Assembly: GCA_028292625.1 (NCBI GenBank)
Contig: JAQGLY010000006.1
Location: 1 to 50,614, forward strand
DNA from: Herbaspirillum sp.
Lineage (GTDB): Bacteria; Pseudomonadota; Gammaproteobacteria; Burkholderiales; Burkholderiaceae_D
DNA length: 50,614 nucleotides
Direction of reading: 5' to 3'
Positions 1 through 7,697 of this stretch are shown here, in pieces. Made by a program: the position numbers and the translations under genes. The notes under the pieces are model-generated. The model was not told the DNA's origin. It searched no databases and saw only the letters and a program-made list of their open reading frames with translations. Each line of letters opens with the position of its first letter. Positions within the stretch are counted from its first letter, which is position 1.

Positions 1-296
1 CACCGCCCAGAGCAAGGTGACGTGGGTATCCGAAAAGCGCAATGCAGCCTGGGTATAGGTGCGAAGTCTGAGCAGTAAAAGGAGCATGGCAAGTGAAATC
101 GGATGACGCAGAAAGCGGCTCGCGTTAATTGTAAAAAGACGAAAAGTCAAAAAATCAACATGTAAGAAAAGCGGGAGGCAAAGCACATCGTCAACCGATA
201 CGGCCAAGTTTTCTCACATATTCACTCGAATTTTTAGTACTGCTTTTTATCGATACAGCGAAATATCCTTCCTAAAAAATAGATGGAAAAATCCTC
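1..296. other. left-edge region without a clear gene
   Basis: No convincing gene is visible before the GntR promoter. On the minus strand a frame is open to the left edge and has an ATG at position 87, giving 29 codons (hydrophobic start, then LRTYTQAALRFSD) that run out of the window. It could be the 5' end of a gene lying to the left, but no Shine-Dalgarno sequence precedes it and I do not recognise the peptide. The stretch from about 130 to 296 is AT-rich and contains nothing else I can name. Confidence 0.3.
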
Positions 297-327
297 TTGC
301 GACGCAAACTATATAGGACTATAGTTT
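297..327 (+). promoter_or_regulatory. gntR promoter with overlapping palindromic operator
   Basis: A sigma-70-like promoter is visible: TTGCGA at 297-302, a 17-nt spacer, and TATAGT at 320-325. A perfect inverted repeat with 8-bp arms, AAACTATA-N6-TATAGTTT, occupies 306-327, covering the spacer and the -10 box. This is the usual geometry of an autorepressed regulator gene. Related sites lie before the sulfatase (1457) and the MFS gene (3092). That GntR binds here is inference. Confidence 0.65.
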
Positions 328-565
328 AAACCACAACACGATATTTCGCATTTGGCCGGGACAGGAAAAGCCTGGGGAGTAGCTTGGAAGGGGAAGATAG
401 AACGGCCGTTGCTGTGCGAAGAAACGGTCAATCTGAAGTAGCAAAGTGTTGTATTGCGTAATCAAAGTAGGCAGGAAGGTTTGCGACAGCGCGAATCACT
501 GGTTTGAGCATAAGCTATTCCGTATACTTCAAGCATTGAGTAGATCCAGGCTTTTTAGGAAAAAA

Positions 566-1375
566 ATGATGGTCAGCGGAACAAATAATGTAAGCGTATT
601 TGAAGCGCTTCGGCGACCCAATAACAGTGGCTTGCCAAAGTACCTTCTCCTGGCCAACGCACTGGTCGGCGGGATCACTTCCGGTTACTGGAAAGCCGGC
701 GAGAAGTTGCCGACTGAAGATGAGTTGGCGGAGATGACGCCATTCAGTCTCGGAACGGTCCAGCGCGCTTTGCGTAACTTGTCTGAGCAAGGCATTGTGG
801 TTCGCCAGCACGGACTCGGAAGCTTTGTCGCGGAAAAAAGGAATTTGCGCCTGGAAGATCCGTGGCATTGCCGGTTTTTTGATGATGCAGGCGAAAATTT
901 CCTTCCGATCTACACCAAGGCAGTCAAACGGGAACGTGCGGTAACGCCTGGCGCGTGGATGAAATACTTTCCACAAGCGCTGGATAGCGTAATGAAGATA
1001 GATCGGGTAATCAATGTGAATAACGAATTTAAAATTTTCTCACAATTTTATACTGATCATCGCTTGTTGCCGGCGCTCTGTGAAGGTCCTTTAAGCAAGC
1101 TCGATGGCGTTAACTTTAAGAAGTTGATTGTGAACGAATCGCATGTGCCGATTACGAACGTTGAGCATTTTGTCCGGGCAATGCCAATAGCTAAAAGCAT
1201 TGCCGCTGTATTGGATGTAAAGGTGAATACAGTGGGTATTTTTATGCAGGCGGTAGCCCATCTGGGAAGAAATGCTTGTGTTTATTATCAGGAGTTTTCG
1301 ATTCCGCCGACGCATAGAGCATTGAGTATCCCTGCTGAGCCGGTTATCGGACAGGCGACGAAAATACAACGCTAA
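566..1375 (+). CDS. GntR-family transcriptional regulator (HutC/UTRA type)
   Basis: A DNA-binding regulator of 269 residues. The N-terminal winged helix carries the GntR signature: a GxWxxGEKLPTEDELA-like helix, then FSLGTVQRALRNLSEQGIV and the wing motif RQHGLGSFVA. The rest fits the UTRA-like effector domain of the HutC subfamily, but I cannot name its ligand. The frame is open upstream to 446. I chose the ATG at 566 because AGGA (557-560) lies 5 nt before it and the upstream residues do not look like GntR; a second ATG follows at once at 569. It precedes a sulfatase and an MFS transporter on the same strand, and a shared operator motif in front of all three suggests it represses them and itself. 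The region is AT-richer than most of the window, which hints at acquisition by transfer. Confidence 0.85.
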   Translation: MMVSGTNNVSVFEALRRPNNSGLPKYLLLANALVGGITSGYWKAGEKLPTEDELAEMTPFSLGTVQRALRNLSEQGIVVRQHGLGSFVAEKRNLRLEDPWHCRFFDDAGENFLPIYTKAVKRERAVTPGAWMKYFPQALDSVMKIDRVINVNNEFKIFSQFYTDHRLLPALCEGPLSKLDGVNFKKLIVNESHVPITNVEHFVRAMPIAKSIAAVLDVKVNTVGIFMQAVAHLGRNACVYYQEFSIPPTHRALSIPAEPVIGQATKIQR

Positions 1376-1456
1376 CAAAGCGAATGGCTAGCCCGATCAG
1401 AGACAGATTGAATATGACGTCTGATGGGGCTGGTCAAAAAAATTTTCATTTTTCAT

Positions 1457-1478
1457 AAACTATATAGCTCTATATTAA
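1457..1478 (+). promoter_or_regulatory. putative GntR operator before the sulfatase gene
   Basis: The left arm AAACTATA is identical to the one before gntR, followed by a 6-nt spacer and a partly matching right arm TATATTAA. TATATT at 1471-1476 can serve as a -10 box; no good -35 is visible. The site ends 11 nt before the chosen start codon and just before the ribosome binding site AAAGAGG. Confidence 0.5.
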
Positions 1479-1489
1479 AGAGGCGCCAA

Positions 1490-2947
1490 ATGTCTAACTC
1501 TGGAAGAAACCTGCTGATTATCATGTCGGATGAGCATAATCCGAAGATGCTCGGATGCGCCGGCCATCCAATTGTTGAAACGCCCAATCTGGATCGGCTC
1601 GCCGCCAGTGGCGTGCGCTTTAATTCCGCGTACTGCACCAGCCCGGTTTGCATTCCGGCGCGCGCATCCTTCGCGGTCGGCAAATATATTTTTCAAATAG
1701 GGCACGCCGACAACGCCGACGCCTATGATGGCGAGACGCCAAGCTGGCATCACAAGCTACGTGATCGCGGTCATCAGGTTGTCTCGATCGGCAAATTGCA
1801 TTTTCGCAAAAACGATGAAGATCACGGGTTCTCCGAAGAGATCGTCCCGATGCATACCATCGAAGGCAAGGGCGATCTAATGGGCCTGGTCCGTAGCGAT
1901 TTGCCGGTGCGCAAAGGCGCTTACAAGATGGCCAACCTGGCCGGCCCGGGCGAAAGTCAATACACATTCTACGACCGCGAAATCGCCGCCAGAGCACAGG
2001 TCTGGTTGCGTGAAGAGGCGGCCAAATTCAACGGCAAGCCATGGGTGTTGTTTGTATCCTTCGTCGCACCGCATTTTCCGCTGACCGCGCCGCCGCAACA
2101 CTACTACAAATACTTCGATCAGGAACTTCCGTTGCCCAAGTTGTATGCACATGACGAGCGTCCTATGCATCCAGCCTTGGTGGATTATCGCGGCAGCTTC
2201 AATTACGACGACTATTTTGATGATGTGAAGCTGAAGAAAGCGCTTTCCGGTTACTACGGCCTGTGTTCTTTCCTTGATGAAAACATTGGTCTGGTTCTGG
2301 ATGCGTTGAACGAGTCCGGCCTGGCGGACAATACGCAAGTGATCTATACCAGCGATCATGGCGACAACATGGGTTCACGCGGCATGTGGGGCAAGTCGAC
2401 CATGTTTGAAGAAGCCGCCGGCGTACCGCTGATTATTTCCGGTCCGGGCATCCCTGTAGGGAAGGTGGTCGACACCCCGACCAGCCACGTAGATGTCTAC
2501 CCATTCATCCTGGAGGCCGTTGGCGAAGCCGAGCCGGGGCTAATGAAGGGGTTCCCGGGCGTGTCGCTTAATGCTCTGGCAGACGGCGCCAAGCCCGAGC
2601 GCAATGTGCTGGTGGAATACCACGGCATGGGTTCAACCACCGGGGCATTCATGATCCGGCACGAACAATACAAATACGTGTTTTACGTCAACTATCCGCC
2701 GCAGTTATTTGACCTGAAAGCCGATCCGGAAGAGTTGACCGATCTGGCTGGCGACCCGGCCTACGCAAAGGTGTTGAAGGACTGTCATCGACATCTCACA
2801 GCAATGTGCGATCCGGTTGAAGTTGATGCCAGAGTCAAGTTGCGTCAGGGAGAATTGCTGGCGGCCAATGGTGGTCGCGATGCCGTCATTGAGCGCGGCG
2901 ACCTTGGTTATAGCCCGCCTCCGGGCGCGGCAATCGTGTTCGACTGA
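1490..2947 (+). CDS. sulfatase (arylsulfatase / choline-sulfatase-like)
   Basis: A hydrolase of sulfate esters of the alkaline-phosphatase superfamily, 485 residues. The N-terminal metal-binding segment is LLIIMSDEHNPKMLGCAGHP. The activation motif C-I-P-A-R lies in TSPVCIPARASF; in this family the Cys becomes formylglycine. A later metal site is seen in YTSDHGDNMGSRGMWGKST. No signal peptide is evident, so I infer a cytoplasmic enzyme, as for choline sulfatase; the substrate cannot be read from sequence. The frame is open back to 1424, but the ATG at 1490 has AAAGAGG in front of it and lies just after the operator-like repeat, so a longer start would translate through the promoter. The MFS transporter downstream probably imports the substrate. 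A formylglycine-generating enzyme is not in this window. Confidence 0.85.
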   Translation: MSNSGRNLLIIMSDEHNPKMLGCAGHPIVETPNLDRLAASGVRFNSAYCTSPVCIPARASFAVGKYIFQIGHADNADAYDGETPSWHHKLRDRGHQVVSIGKLHFRKNDEDHGFSEEIVPMHTIEGKGDLMGLVRSDLPVRKGAYKMANLAGPGESQYTFYDREIAARAQVWLREEAAKFNGKPWVLFVSFVAPHFPLTAPPQHYYKYFDQELPLPKLYAHDERPMHPALVDYRGSFNYDDYFDDVKLKKALSGYYGLCSFLDENIGLVLDALNESGLADNTQVIYTSDHGDNMGSRGMWGKSTMFEEAAGVPLIISGPGIPVGKVVDTPTSHVDVYPFILEAVGEAEPGLMKGFPGVSLNALADGAKPERNVLVEYHGMGSTTGAFMIRHEQYKYVFYVNYPPQLFDLKADPEELTDLAGDPAYAKVLKDCHRHLTAMCDPVEVDARVKLRQGELLAANGGRDAVIERGDLGYSPPPGAAIVFD

Positions 2948-3072
2948 TCAGGGCAGTTCTCCTGGCCGGGCCTGGCTTTATATGCCTTGTCCCGCGCTGA
3001 TTTGACATCAAAGCATGGGGCGCATCCTGCCAATTTTTGACGCCACAGGACGCGCTCCGCGCATCGGCAATT

Positions 3073-3113
3073 CTGTCATTGCGGCACATAAAAACTATAA
3101 ATACTTTTTAACC
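3073..3113 (+). promoter_or_regulatory. candidate MFS promoter with GntR half-operator
   Basis: CTGTCA at 3073-3078, a 17-nt spacer and TATAAA at 3096-3101 form a plausible sigma-70 promoter. The -10 overlaps a third copy of AAACTATA (3092-3099). The right half of the palindrome is degenerate here (TTTTAACC). If used, the transcript would carry an untranslated leader of about 330 nt. Confidence 0.45.
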
Positions 3114-3147
3114 AACATCCACATACAAAATTAGGATGGAGAAGACA

Positions 3148-3264
3148 ATGCTTTACATGATATTCACGGGCGAGGTAGGCCCAGGCTGCGGTAGAGCAGG
3201 CGTTGATGGACGAGCAAGCAGCGACATTGCTCGCCACCGGACAATGCATCCCAGTTTGGCTTGA
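3148..3264 (+). CDS. small ORF in the MFS leader (38 aa)
   Basis: This ORF starts MLYMIFTGEVGPGCGR and ends TMHPSLA. GGAG at 3138-3141 stands 6 nt before its ATG, a better ribosome binding site than that of the transporter gene itself. It lies just after the putative promoter and 176 nt before the transporter start. I do not recognise the peptide. It may be a leader peptide, the 5' remnant of a decayed gene, or chance; the strong ribosome binding site is the only support. Confidence 0.3.
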   Translation: MLYMIFTGEVGPGCGRAGVDGRASSDIARHRTMHPSLA

Positions 3265-3439
3265 TAGCCAGCATCCGGCGTCAGATAGCGCCTTATTGAG
3301 GTATTTAGCCGGAACCCGCCGTGCGATTCGGTTAATGCCATCCATGCCACGGCTCGATGCGCGAAGTGCGCTGCACGTCCGACGTGTAGCCGTCTCGGCC
3401 CCTCGGTGTTTGTGCTTTTCATTACGAATAGTGAATCCG

Positions 3440-4672
3440 ATGAATTCTATTTCAAAAAAGTATGTAATTACTTCCGTCCTCTTCGCAGGTTGGTTCGTGA
3501 GTTATCTGGATCGATTTCTCATCAATATGGCACTTCCTTTTATCGGGAAAGAATTTCATATGGATGAAGTAGGGCTGGGGATGATGCTCAGCGTATTTTT
3601 TATGGGGTACGCCATCATTCAACTACCGGGTGGATGGCTCTCCGATAAAATCGGATCGAGAAAAATGATGATATTTTCTCTCGTCATGTTTACCATTTTC
3701 ACGGCCTTGACGGGCCTCGCCTGGTCGATAGTCTCGTTATTTGTTATTCGCTTCTTCTTTGGGATTTTTGAAGGCAGCTTTCCCACCGCGAGTTTCAAAG
3801 CAGTTTCAGAGCATTTCCCCAAGAGCGATAGAGCCAGAGTCCAATCCGTATTGCTAGCTACAAATCCCTTGAGTCTGGCGGTTGCGCCCATCGTCGCCGC
3901 ACCTTTGATTATCTGGATGGGATGGCGAGGAATGTTTATTGCAATGTCCGTATTTGGAGTAATTGCATCCATTCTTTATATGCTTAAGATTAAGCCACTT
4001 AGCGCGTCCAGTGAAAATGTAAGCTCTGAGGCCGACAAAAAATCTCTAAAAGAGCTACTTCACGACAGCAATATCTGGAAGATTTCCATCATTAATTTTG
4101 GCGTGAATATCCTTATATGGGGATTTTTGTCGTGGCTGCCTTCCTATATGTTGAAGGTTCAAAAACTGGATTTGCTGCATGCAGGCATTCTATCTTCACT
4201 CCCTGGATTCGCAGGTATCGCCGGCATGCTCATAGGCGGATGGTTACTGGACAAATGGTTTGAAAATCGCGAAAAATACTTGTTGATTGCAAGCGTTTCC
4301 ATCGCAGCAGTATGTCTGTTTGTCATGACCAGCACCACAGTTTTACCTATCGTAGTGACGTGTCAGATTGTCATGGCGTTTTCTGTGAAACTCGCCTTCA
4401 TCGCATTGTGGTCGCTCCCTTTAAAAATGATTGATTCAAGTAACATGGGATCGGCATCGGGAATCGTTAACCTGGGTAGCCAATTGGCCGGTGTCGTCTC
4501 GCCAGCGGTGATGGGTTATTTAATTGTGGCTTATAGCGGATCTTATAATGGCGCTTTCGGATTTTTAATTGGATGTGCGGTTGTTTGCGTCGCCGTTTCC
4601 ATGACGCTACGCGGCAATAAGGGCATCACTGCCAATCGGATACAGCCCGTAGAAGCTATCGAGCCGCGCTAA
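3440..4672 (+). CDS. MFS transporter, anion:cation symporter type
   Basis: A 410-residue inner-membrane transporter with about twelve hydrophobic segments. TM1 begins VITSVLFAGWFVSYLDRFL, the pattern seen in the anion:cation symporter (ACS) family. The loop between TM2 and TM3 has GGWLSDKIGSRKMM, the MFS signature, and the half-repeat counterpart appears as GGWLLDKWFENREKY. The frame is open to 3203, but the upstream part is soluble and unlike the family, so I start at the ATG at 3440; a GTG at 3431 is possible and neither has a strong ribosome binding site. ACS members import organic anions such as sulfonates, sugar acids or aromatic acids. Next to the sulfatase it most likely imports the sulfate ester or a related anion (inference). 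The gene is clearly AT-richer than the genes that follow. Confidence 0.85.
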   Translation: MNSISKKYVITSVLFAGWFVSYLDRFLINMALPFIGKEFHMDEVGLGMMLSVFFMGYAIIQLPGGWLSDKIGSRKMMIFSLVMFTIFTALTGLAWSIVSLFVIRFFFGIFEGSFPTASFKAVSEHFPKSDRARVQSVLLATNPLSLAVAPIVAAPLIIWMGWRGMFIAMSVFGVIASILYMLKIKPLSASSENVSSEADKKSLKELLHDSNIWKISIINFGVNILIWGFLSWLPSYMLKVQKLDLLHAGILSSLPGFAGIAGMLIGGWLLDKWFENREKYLLIASVSIAAVCLFVMTSTTVLPIVVTCQIVMAFSVKLAFIALWSLPLKMIDSSNMGSASGIVNLGSQLAGVVSPAVMGYLIVAYSGSYNGAFGFLIGCAVVCVAVSMTLRGNKGITANRIQPVEAIEPR

Positions 4673-4732
4673 GCGACGACCCGCGTTTTTCCTGAGTGCG
4701 TTCCGTTAGTTCCCCGCGTGGCTCCCCATGGC

Positions 4733-5596
4733 TTAACCGGCTGCAACAAGTTCTCTCAAGACAATCTCAAGATCGACTCGACCCTTTATCACCTCGGCAT
4801 CACTACCTTCGAATTTGATCCAGCCTTCGTTGAATCCGTCGAGCATCTGGATGCGTGGGATGGGATCCCTCATTCCTTGCGATCTGAATAACGCGCCCCA
4901 GGTCTCGCGAGGAACAGCTTCAGCACGAACGGGGTGTCCAAGAATTTTTGCAAAGCACGCCGCGATGTCGTTCGGCGAGACGCGACGCGGCCCATCCAGT
5001 TCAATGATGCGTGCGCCACGCCAATGTTGCTGGAGCAACCCCGCGGCGACCCGCCCGACATCCGCCGTCGCGACCATCGGCACCGGTTTGTCGAGGGGCT
5101 GAAGGAAGCTCTGGATCACGCCGTCATTGCGTGCCGGGCCCACGTCCCACATCGCATTTTCCATGAACCAACCTGGCCGGAGAAACGTGACCGGCATCGA
5201 CAGGCCGCCAAGCGCCTGCTCCATCAGTGTTCGCTGCGTGAGAAGGTTTGATTGCGTCGCATGCGCACCGATGGTCGAAAGGCAGACGACCTTGCCGGGA
5301 CGCGCCGATACAATTGCTGTCCTTACGGCATTGATGACAGAAAGCGCCTCGGGAAACCCCGGCATCGGGTCGAATTCCGACGGGGGCAGTATGAACACTG
5401 CATCGGCACCTTGGAAGGCGGCAGCAAGGGACGCCGCGTCTTCCATTTCTGCGAGAGCCACTTCGCAGCCGAGCGTCGCCCACGCTTGCCCCTTCGCGGC
5501 GTCGCGGACGACCGCGCGGACCGGTTGGTCTGCAGCGAGTAAGGTCTTGGCCAATGCGCCGCCGACTTTTCCGGTAATTCCAGTAATTGCGTACAT
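4733..5596 (-). CDS. NmrA-like NAD(P)-binding oxidoreductase
   Basis: A 287-residue atypical short-chain reductase. The N-terminus MYAITGITGKVGGALA carries the GxxGxxG dinucleotide-binding loop, followed by a strand ending in AVVRD, typical of NmrA / quinone reductase 2-like proteins. AVFILPPSEFD, CLSTIGAH and TFLRPGWFMENAMWD are usual positions of the NmrA fold. The classical SDR YxxxK pair is not seen, as expected for this subfamily, which may act as reductase or redox sensor. The substrate is unknown. It is divergent from a LysR regulator with 185 bases between the start codons, so the LysR protein probably controls it. The gene ends 60 bases after the convergent MFS gene. Confidence 0.8.
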   Translation of the reverse strand: MYAITGITGKVGGALAKTLLAADQPVRAVVRDAAKGQAWATLGCEVALAEMEDAASLAAAFQGADAVFILPPSEFDPMPGFPEALSVINAVRTAIVSARPGKVVCLSTIGAHATQSNLLTQRTLMEQALGGLSMPVTFLRPGWFMENAMWDVGPARNDGVIQSFLQPLDKPVPMVATADVGRVAAGLLQQHWRGARIIELDGPRRVSPNDIAACFAKILGHPVRAEAVPRETWGALFRSQGMRDPIPRIQMLDGFNEGWIKFEGSDAEVIKGRVDLEIVLRELVAAG

Positions 5597-5686
5597 AATA
5601 TTGCTTCCTTCTAACGATAATTAATTAATAAAGACGCCGGGCAGATCCGTTCCAACCGAAATAAACCGGATTACTGTTGTCGGCTG

Positions 5687-5701
5687 CGATGGATTACATC
5701 G
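5687..5701. promoter_or_regulatory. dyad in the divergent reductase / LysR promoter
   Basis: CGATG-N5-CATCG, a perfect dyad with 5-bp arms, lies near the middle of the region between the divergent starts at 5596 and 5781. LysR regulators usually bind such interrupted dyads between themselves and a divergent target. The exact T-N11-A form is not met, so this is only a candidate site. Confidence 0.35.
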
Positions 5702-5781
5702 TAGTCGTCAAGTCTCATTGATGGAATCGACCCCGTGTCATATCATTAGTGACGTTTACGCACGAATCAGAAAGACCAATA

Positions 5782-6684
5782 ATGAGCTTTGATGGACGAT
5801 TGCTTTCCAATGTCGGCGTGCTTGCCGCCATCGTCGAGAGCGGCAGCTTTGCGCGCGCCGCGGAGGCTTTGGGGCTGTCGCCTTCGGGGGTCAGTCGTGC
5901 GGTCGGCAGGCTTGAATCAAGCATCGGCGTGCGTCTATTTGATCGGACAACGCGTTCTCTAACGCTGACGGATGAGGGCAGATGCCTTTACGAGGAAATT
6001 GTCCCGCTGCTGGCGGGCATCGGCAACGCCGTAACCTTGACGGCCGGTGCATCGACTGCCGTGCGGGGTCGGCTACGTGTGAACGTCGATTATTTTTTTT
6101 CAAGAAGGATGCTTGCGCCTCACATCACCAAATTTCTCGACCGGTATCCTGAGCTGTCATTGGAGTTGATCGCGCGCGAACAGCTAGGAGACCTTGTTGC
6201 CGATGGCTTCGACGTCGCGATTCGATTCGGGCAGCCGCCCTCATCATCTCTCGTCGCGCGCAAACTGTTTGAAACGCGCATAGTGACCGTTGCGGCACCG
6301 GCATATATCAAGAAACATGGAGTGCCGGAAACACCGGCTGATCTTGTCAATCACGAATGCATCCAGATGCGCAATACGATGACAGGCCTGCCGTTGGAGT
6401 GGGAATACAAATCCGGTCGAAAGACAATTCCCGCGAAGACTTCTGGTCGCCTCCTTGTCACTGAGGCCGGCACGCTGCTCAGCGCATGCTTGGCAGGGGC
6501 GGGTATTGCGCGTATCAAGGCAGGCGGCGTGCAAGAACTCCTCGAAAAAGGTCTCCTTGTTGAGCTACTCCCGCAATTTACAGGAGAGAAATTTCTGCTG
6601 TACGCACTCTATCCGTCACGCCATTTACCTGCGGCGAAAGTAAAAGCATTCATCGACTTTGTAAGTGAAGTTCTGGATACCTAA
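5782..6684 (+). CDS. LysR-type regulator of the divergent reductase gene
   Basis: A 300-residue LysR-family regulator. The N-terminal helix-turn-helix is seen in FARAAEALGLSPSGVSRAV, followed by RLESSIGVRLFDRTTRSLTL. The remainder is the periplasmic-binding-protein-like effector domain (RGRLRVNVDYFFSRRMLAP through FRFGQPP-like strands). The order and wording resemble the subgroup that controls quinone or aldehyde reductases. The frame is open to 5749; I chose the ATG at 5782 because MSFDGRLLSNVGVLAAIVESGS is the usual start of this group. It is transcribed away from the NmrA-like reductase, its likely target. Confidence 0.85.
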   Translation: MSFDGRLLSNVGVLAAIVESGSFARAAEALGLSPSGVSRAVGRLESSIGVRLFDRTTRSLTLTDEGRCLYEEIVPLLAGIGNAVTLTAGASTAVRGRLRVNVDYFFSRRMLAPHITKFLDRYPELSLELIAREQLGDLVADGFDVAIRFGQPPSSSLVARKLFETRIVTVAAPAYIKKHGVPETPADLVNHECIQMRNTMTGLPLEWEYKSGRKTIPAKTSGRLLVTEAGTLLSACLAGAGIARIKAGGVQELLEKGLLVELLPQFTGEKFLLYALYPSRHLPAAKVKAFIDFVSEVLDT

Positions 6685-6710
6685 ATAAGCGATGTCTCGC
6701 AAACATAAAC

Positions 6711-6755
6711 TCGAGGTACCTCGATGTACCTCGATGTACCTCGATGTACCTCGAT
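6711..6755 (+). repeat. 10-bp tandem repeat GTACCTCGAT x4
   Basis: Four perfect copies of GTACCTCGAT run from 6716 to 6755, preceded by a partial copy TCGAG. They sit 26 bases after the LysR stop and about 100 bases before the 3' end of the convergent GFA gene, in non-coding DNA. Since the unit is 10 bp, one helical turn, copies would fall on one DNA face. It is most simply a slippage-prone minisatellite; no function is evident. Confidence 0.75.
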
Positions 6756-6851
6756 GGCCGTTCGACGTTAGAAATTATCGTTGGAAGGAGGGCGCGTTTC
6801 GATAAAAAAGCACGGAAGAAATGAGAGACTGTCCGAGAGCGGTCGGCGATC

Positions 6852-7289
6852 TCAACGTGATTTTTGTTGTTCTCCCATTTCTGAAGGTTGACCGTCGAAT
6901 TCTTTAATGCCGTCGAAGAGAGGGACCCAAGAAAATCTGCGCCTCGTCCAAATTTGCCGCGCGGGCTGGCCCAACTCATAACGTTGTTTCAATGCGCCAA
7001 CACGCAATGAATAAGTCTGTGGATTCTCCGCTGCACAGGAATAAACGGGACCGCCGCAGTTCTCGCAAAATGCATGAATACGCTTGGCTCCGCTACCGCC
7101 GACCTTGGTGTAATTCCGGGGGGTTCCCTTGATAATACGGAACTGACCGGCAGCGGCGGGAATGTTGGTACGAAAGACCGAGCCCGATTGCATCTGGCAG
7201 TCCGCGCAGTGACAAATTGCGATTGTGCCCGGTTCGACGTCCGCTTCATAGACGATCGCTCCGCAATGACATTGACCTTCGACTTTCAC
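6852..7289 (-). CDS. GFA family (CENP-V/GFA domain) zinc protein
   Basis: A 145-residue member of the glutathione-dependent formaldehyde-activating-like family. Its zinc-binding cysteines are visible: QCHCG near the N-terminus, then CHCADCQMQSGS and CENCGGPVY. In true Gfa the fold binds glutathione and formaldehyde; most paralogs, probably including this one, have no known substrate. I start at the GTG at 7289 because GGAGG lies 5 nt before it and the protein then begins VKVEGQCHCG like its relatives. A longer ATG start at 7334 would add 15 unlikely residues. The gene stands alone, converging with the LysR gene. Confidence 0.8.
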   Translation of the reverse strand: MKVEGQCHCGAIVYEADVEPGTIAICHCADCQMQSGSVFRTNIPAAAGQFRIIKGTPRNYTKVGGSGAKRIHAFCENCGGPVYSCAAENPQTYSLRVGALKQRYELGQPARQIWTRRRFSWVPLFDGIKEFDGQPSEMGEQQKSR

Positions 7290-7429
7290 GCTGACCTCCA
7301 GGATGTATTGGCATGGCTCATTCAATGGCGGCATCGCCAGAATGGTTAAAACTGCATCGGTTGGACATTTTAGTCCTCTTTGTTTTCCTGCCTATAGCCT
7401 TAATTATCAATACCTGTCATAGAGATTCA

Positions 7430-7484
7430 AAAGGCGCCCATTCGAGCGCTTACGATACCGGTAAGCCAGTTGAATGGCGCCTTT
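7430..7484. repeat. two-part inverted repeat between GFA and otsB
   Basis: Outer arms AAAGGCGCCCATTC (7430-7443) and GAATGGCGCCTTT (7472-7484) are complementary except for one bulged C. An inner stem GCTTAC (7448-7453) / GTAAGC (7461-7466) lies inside them. The element stands between two divergent genes and has no T-run, so it is not a terminator for either. It may be a repeated extragenic element or a structured leader. Confidence 0.5.
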
Positions 7485-7579
7485 CATTATTTAACAAGTC
7501 CCCGAAGTCAGATGTTCATCACAGCGTAATAGTCTGTTTACAAAAATAGTCGTTCAGTGGCGAGCTGAAATACCGTCAA

Positions 7580-7608
7580 TTGCATAAGGTCTTATACTGC
7601 GCTATAGG
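7580..7608 (+). promoter_or_regulatory. candidate otsBA promoter
   Basis: TTGCAT at 7580-7585, a 17-nt spacer and TATAGG at 7603-7608 form a moderate sigma-70 type promoter, about 90 bases before the otsB start. TATACT at 7593-7598 is an alternative -10 without a recognisable -35. Stress-sigma control is common for trehalose genes but cannot be read here. Confidence 0.35.
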
Positions 7609-7697
7609 AGGCGGCTATTATCGTTGACTTATTCCATGCAGAACTGTGAGACGGATCTGTGGATCTACTTCCTTCTCGATTTTTCAATCGTCTACAC

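Larger units (their letters stand above)
2948..3439 (+). other. intergenic region and long MFS leader
   Basis: A 492-base gap between sulfatase and transporter. It holds a promoter candidate with a half operator (3073-3113) and a 38-codon ORF with a good ribosome binding site (3148-3264). The rest, 3265-3439, lies in frame upstream of the transporter but its translation does not resemble a transporter N-terminus. I considered a decayed gene or mobile-element remnant here and could not establish either. Confidence 0.4.
7290..7697. other. intergenic region before otsB
   Basis: About 400 bases between the divergent GFA and otsB genes. It holds a structured inverted repeat (7430-7484) and a promoter candidate for otsBA (7580-7608). 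I see no protein-coding gene; the open frames here are short and lack ribosome binding sites. Confidence 0.5.

Noticed and set aside
3150..3420. Mobile-element or group II intron remnant between sulfatase and MFS genes
   Set aside because: Some minus-strand translations looked suggestive, but no terminal repeats, domain V structure or transposase motif could be shown.
6711..6755. Tandem repeat considered as a CRISPR array
   Set aside because: 10-bp units follow each other without spacers, and no cas gene is near.
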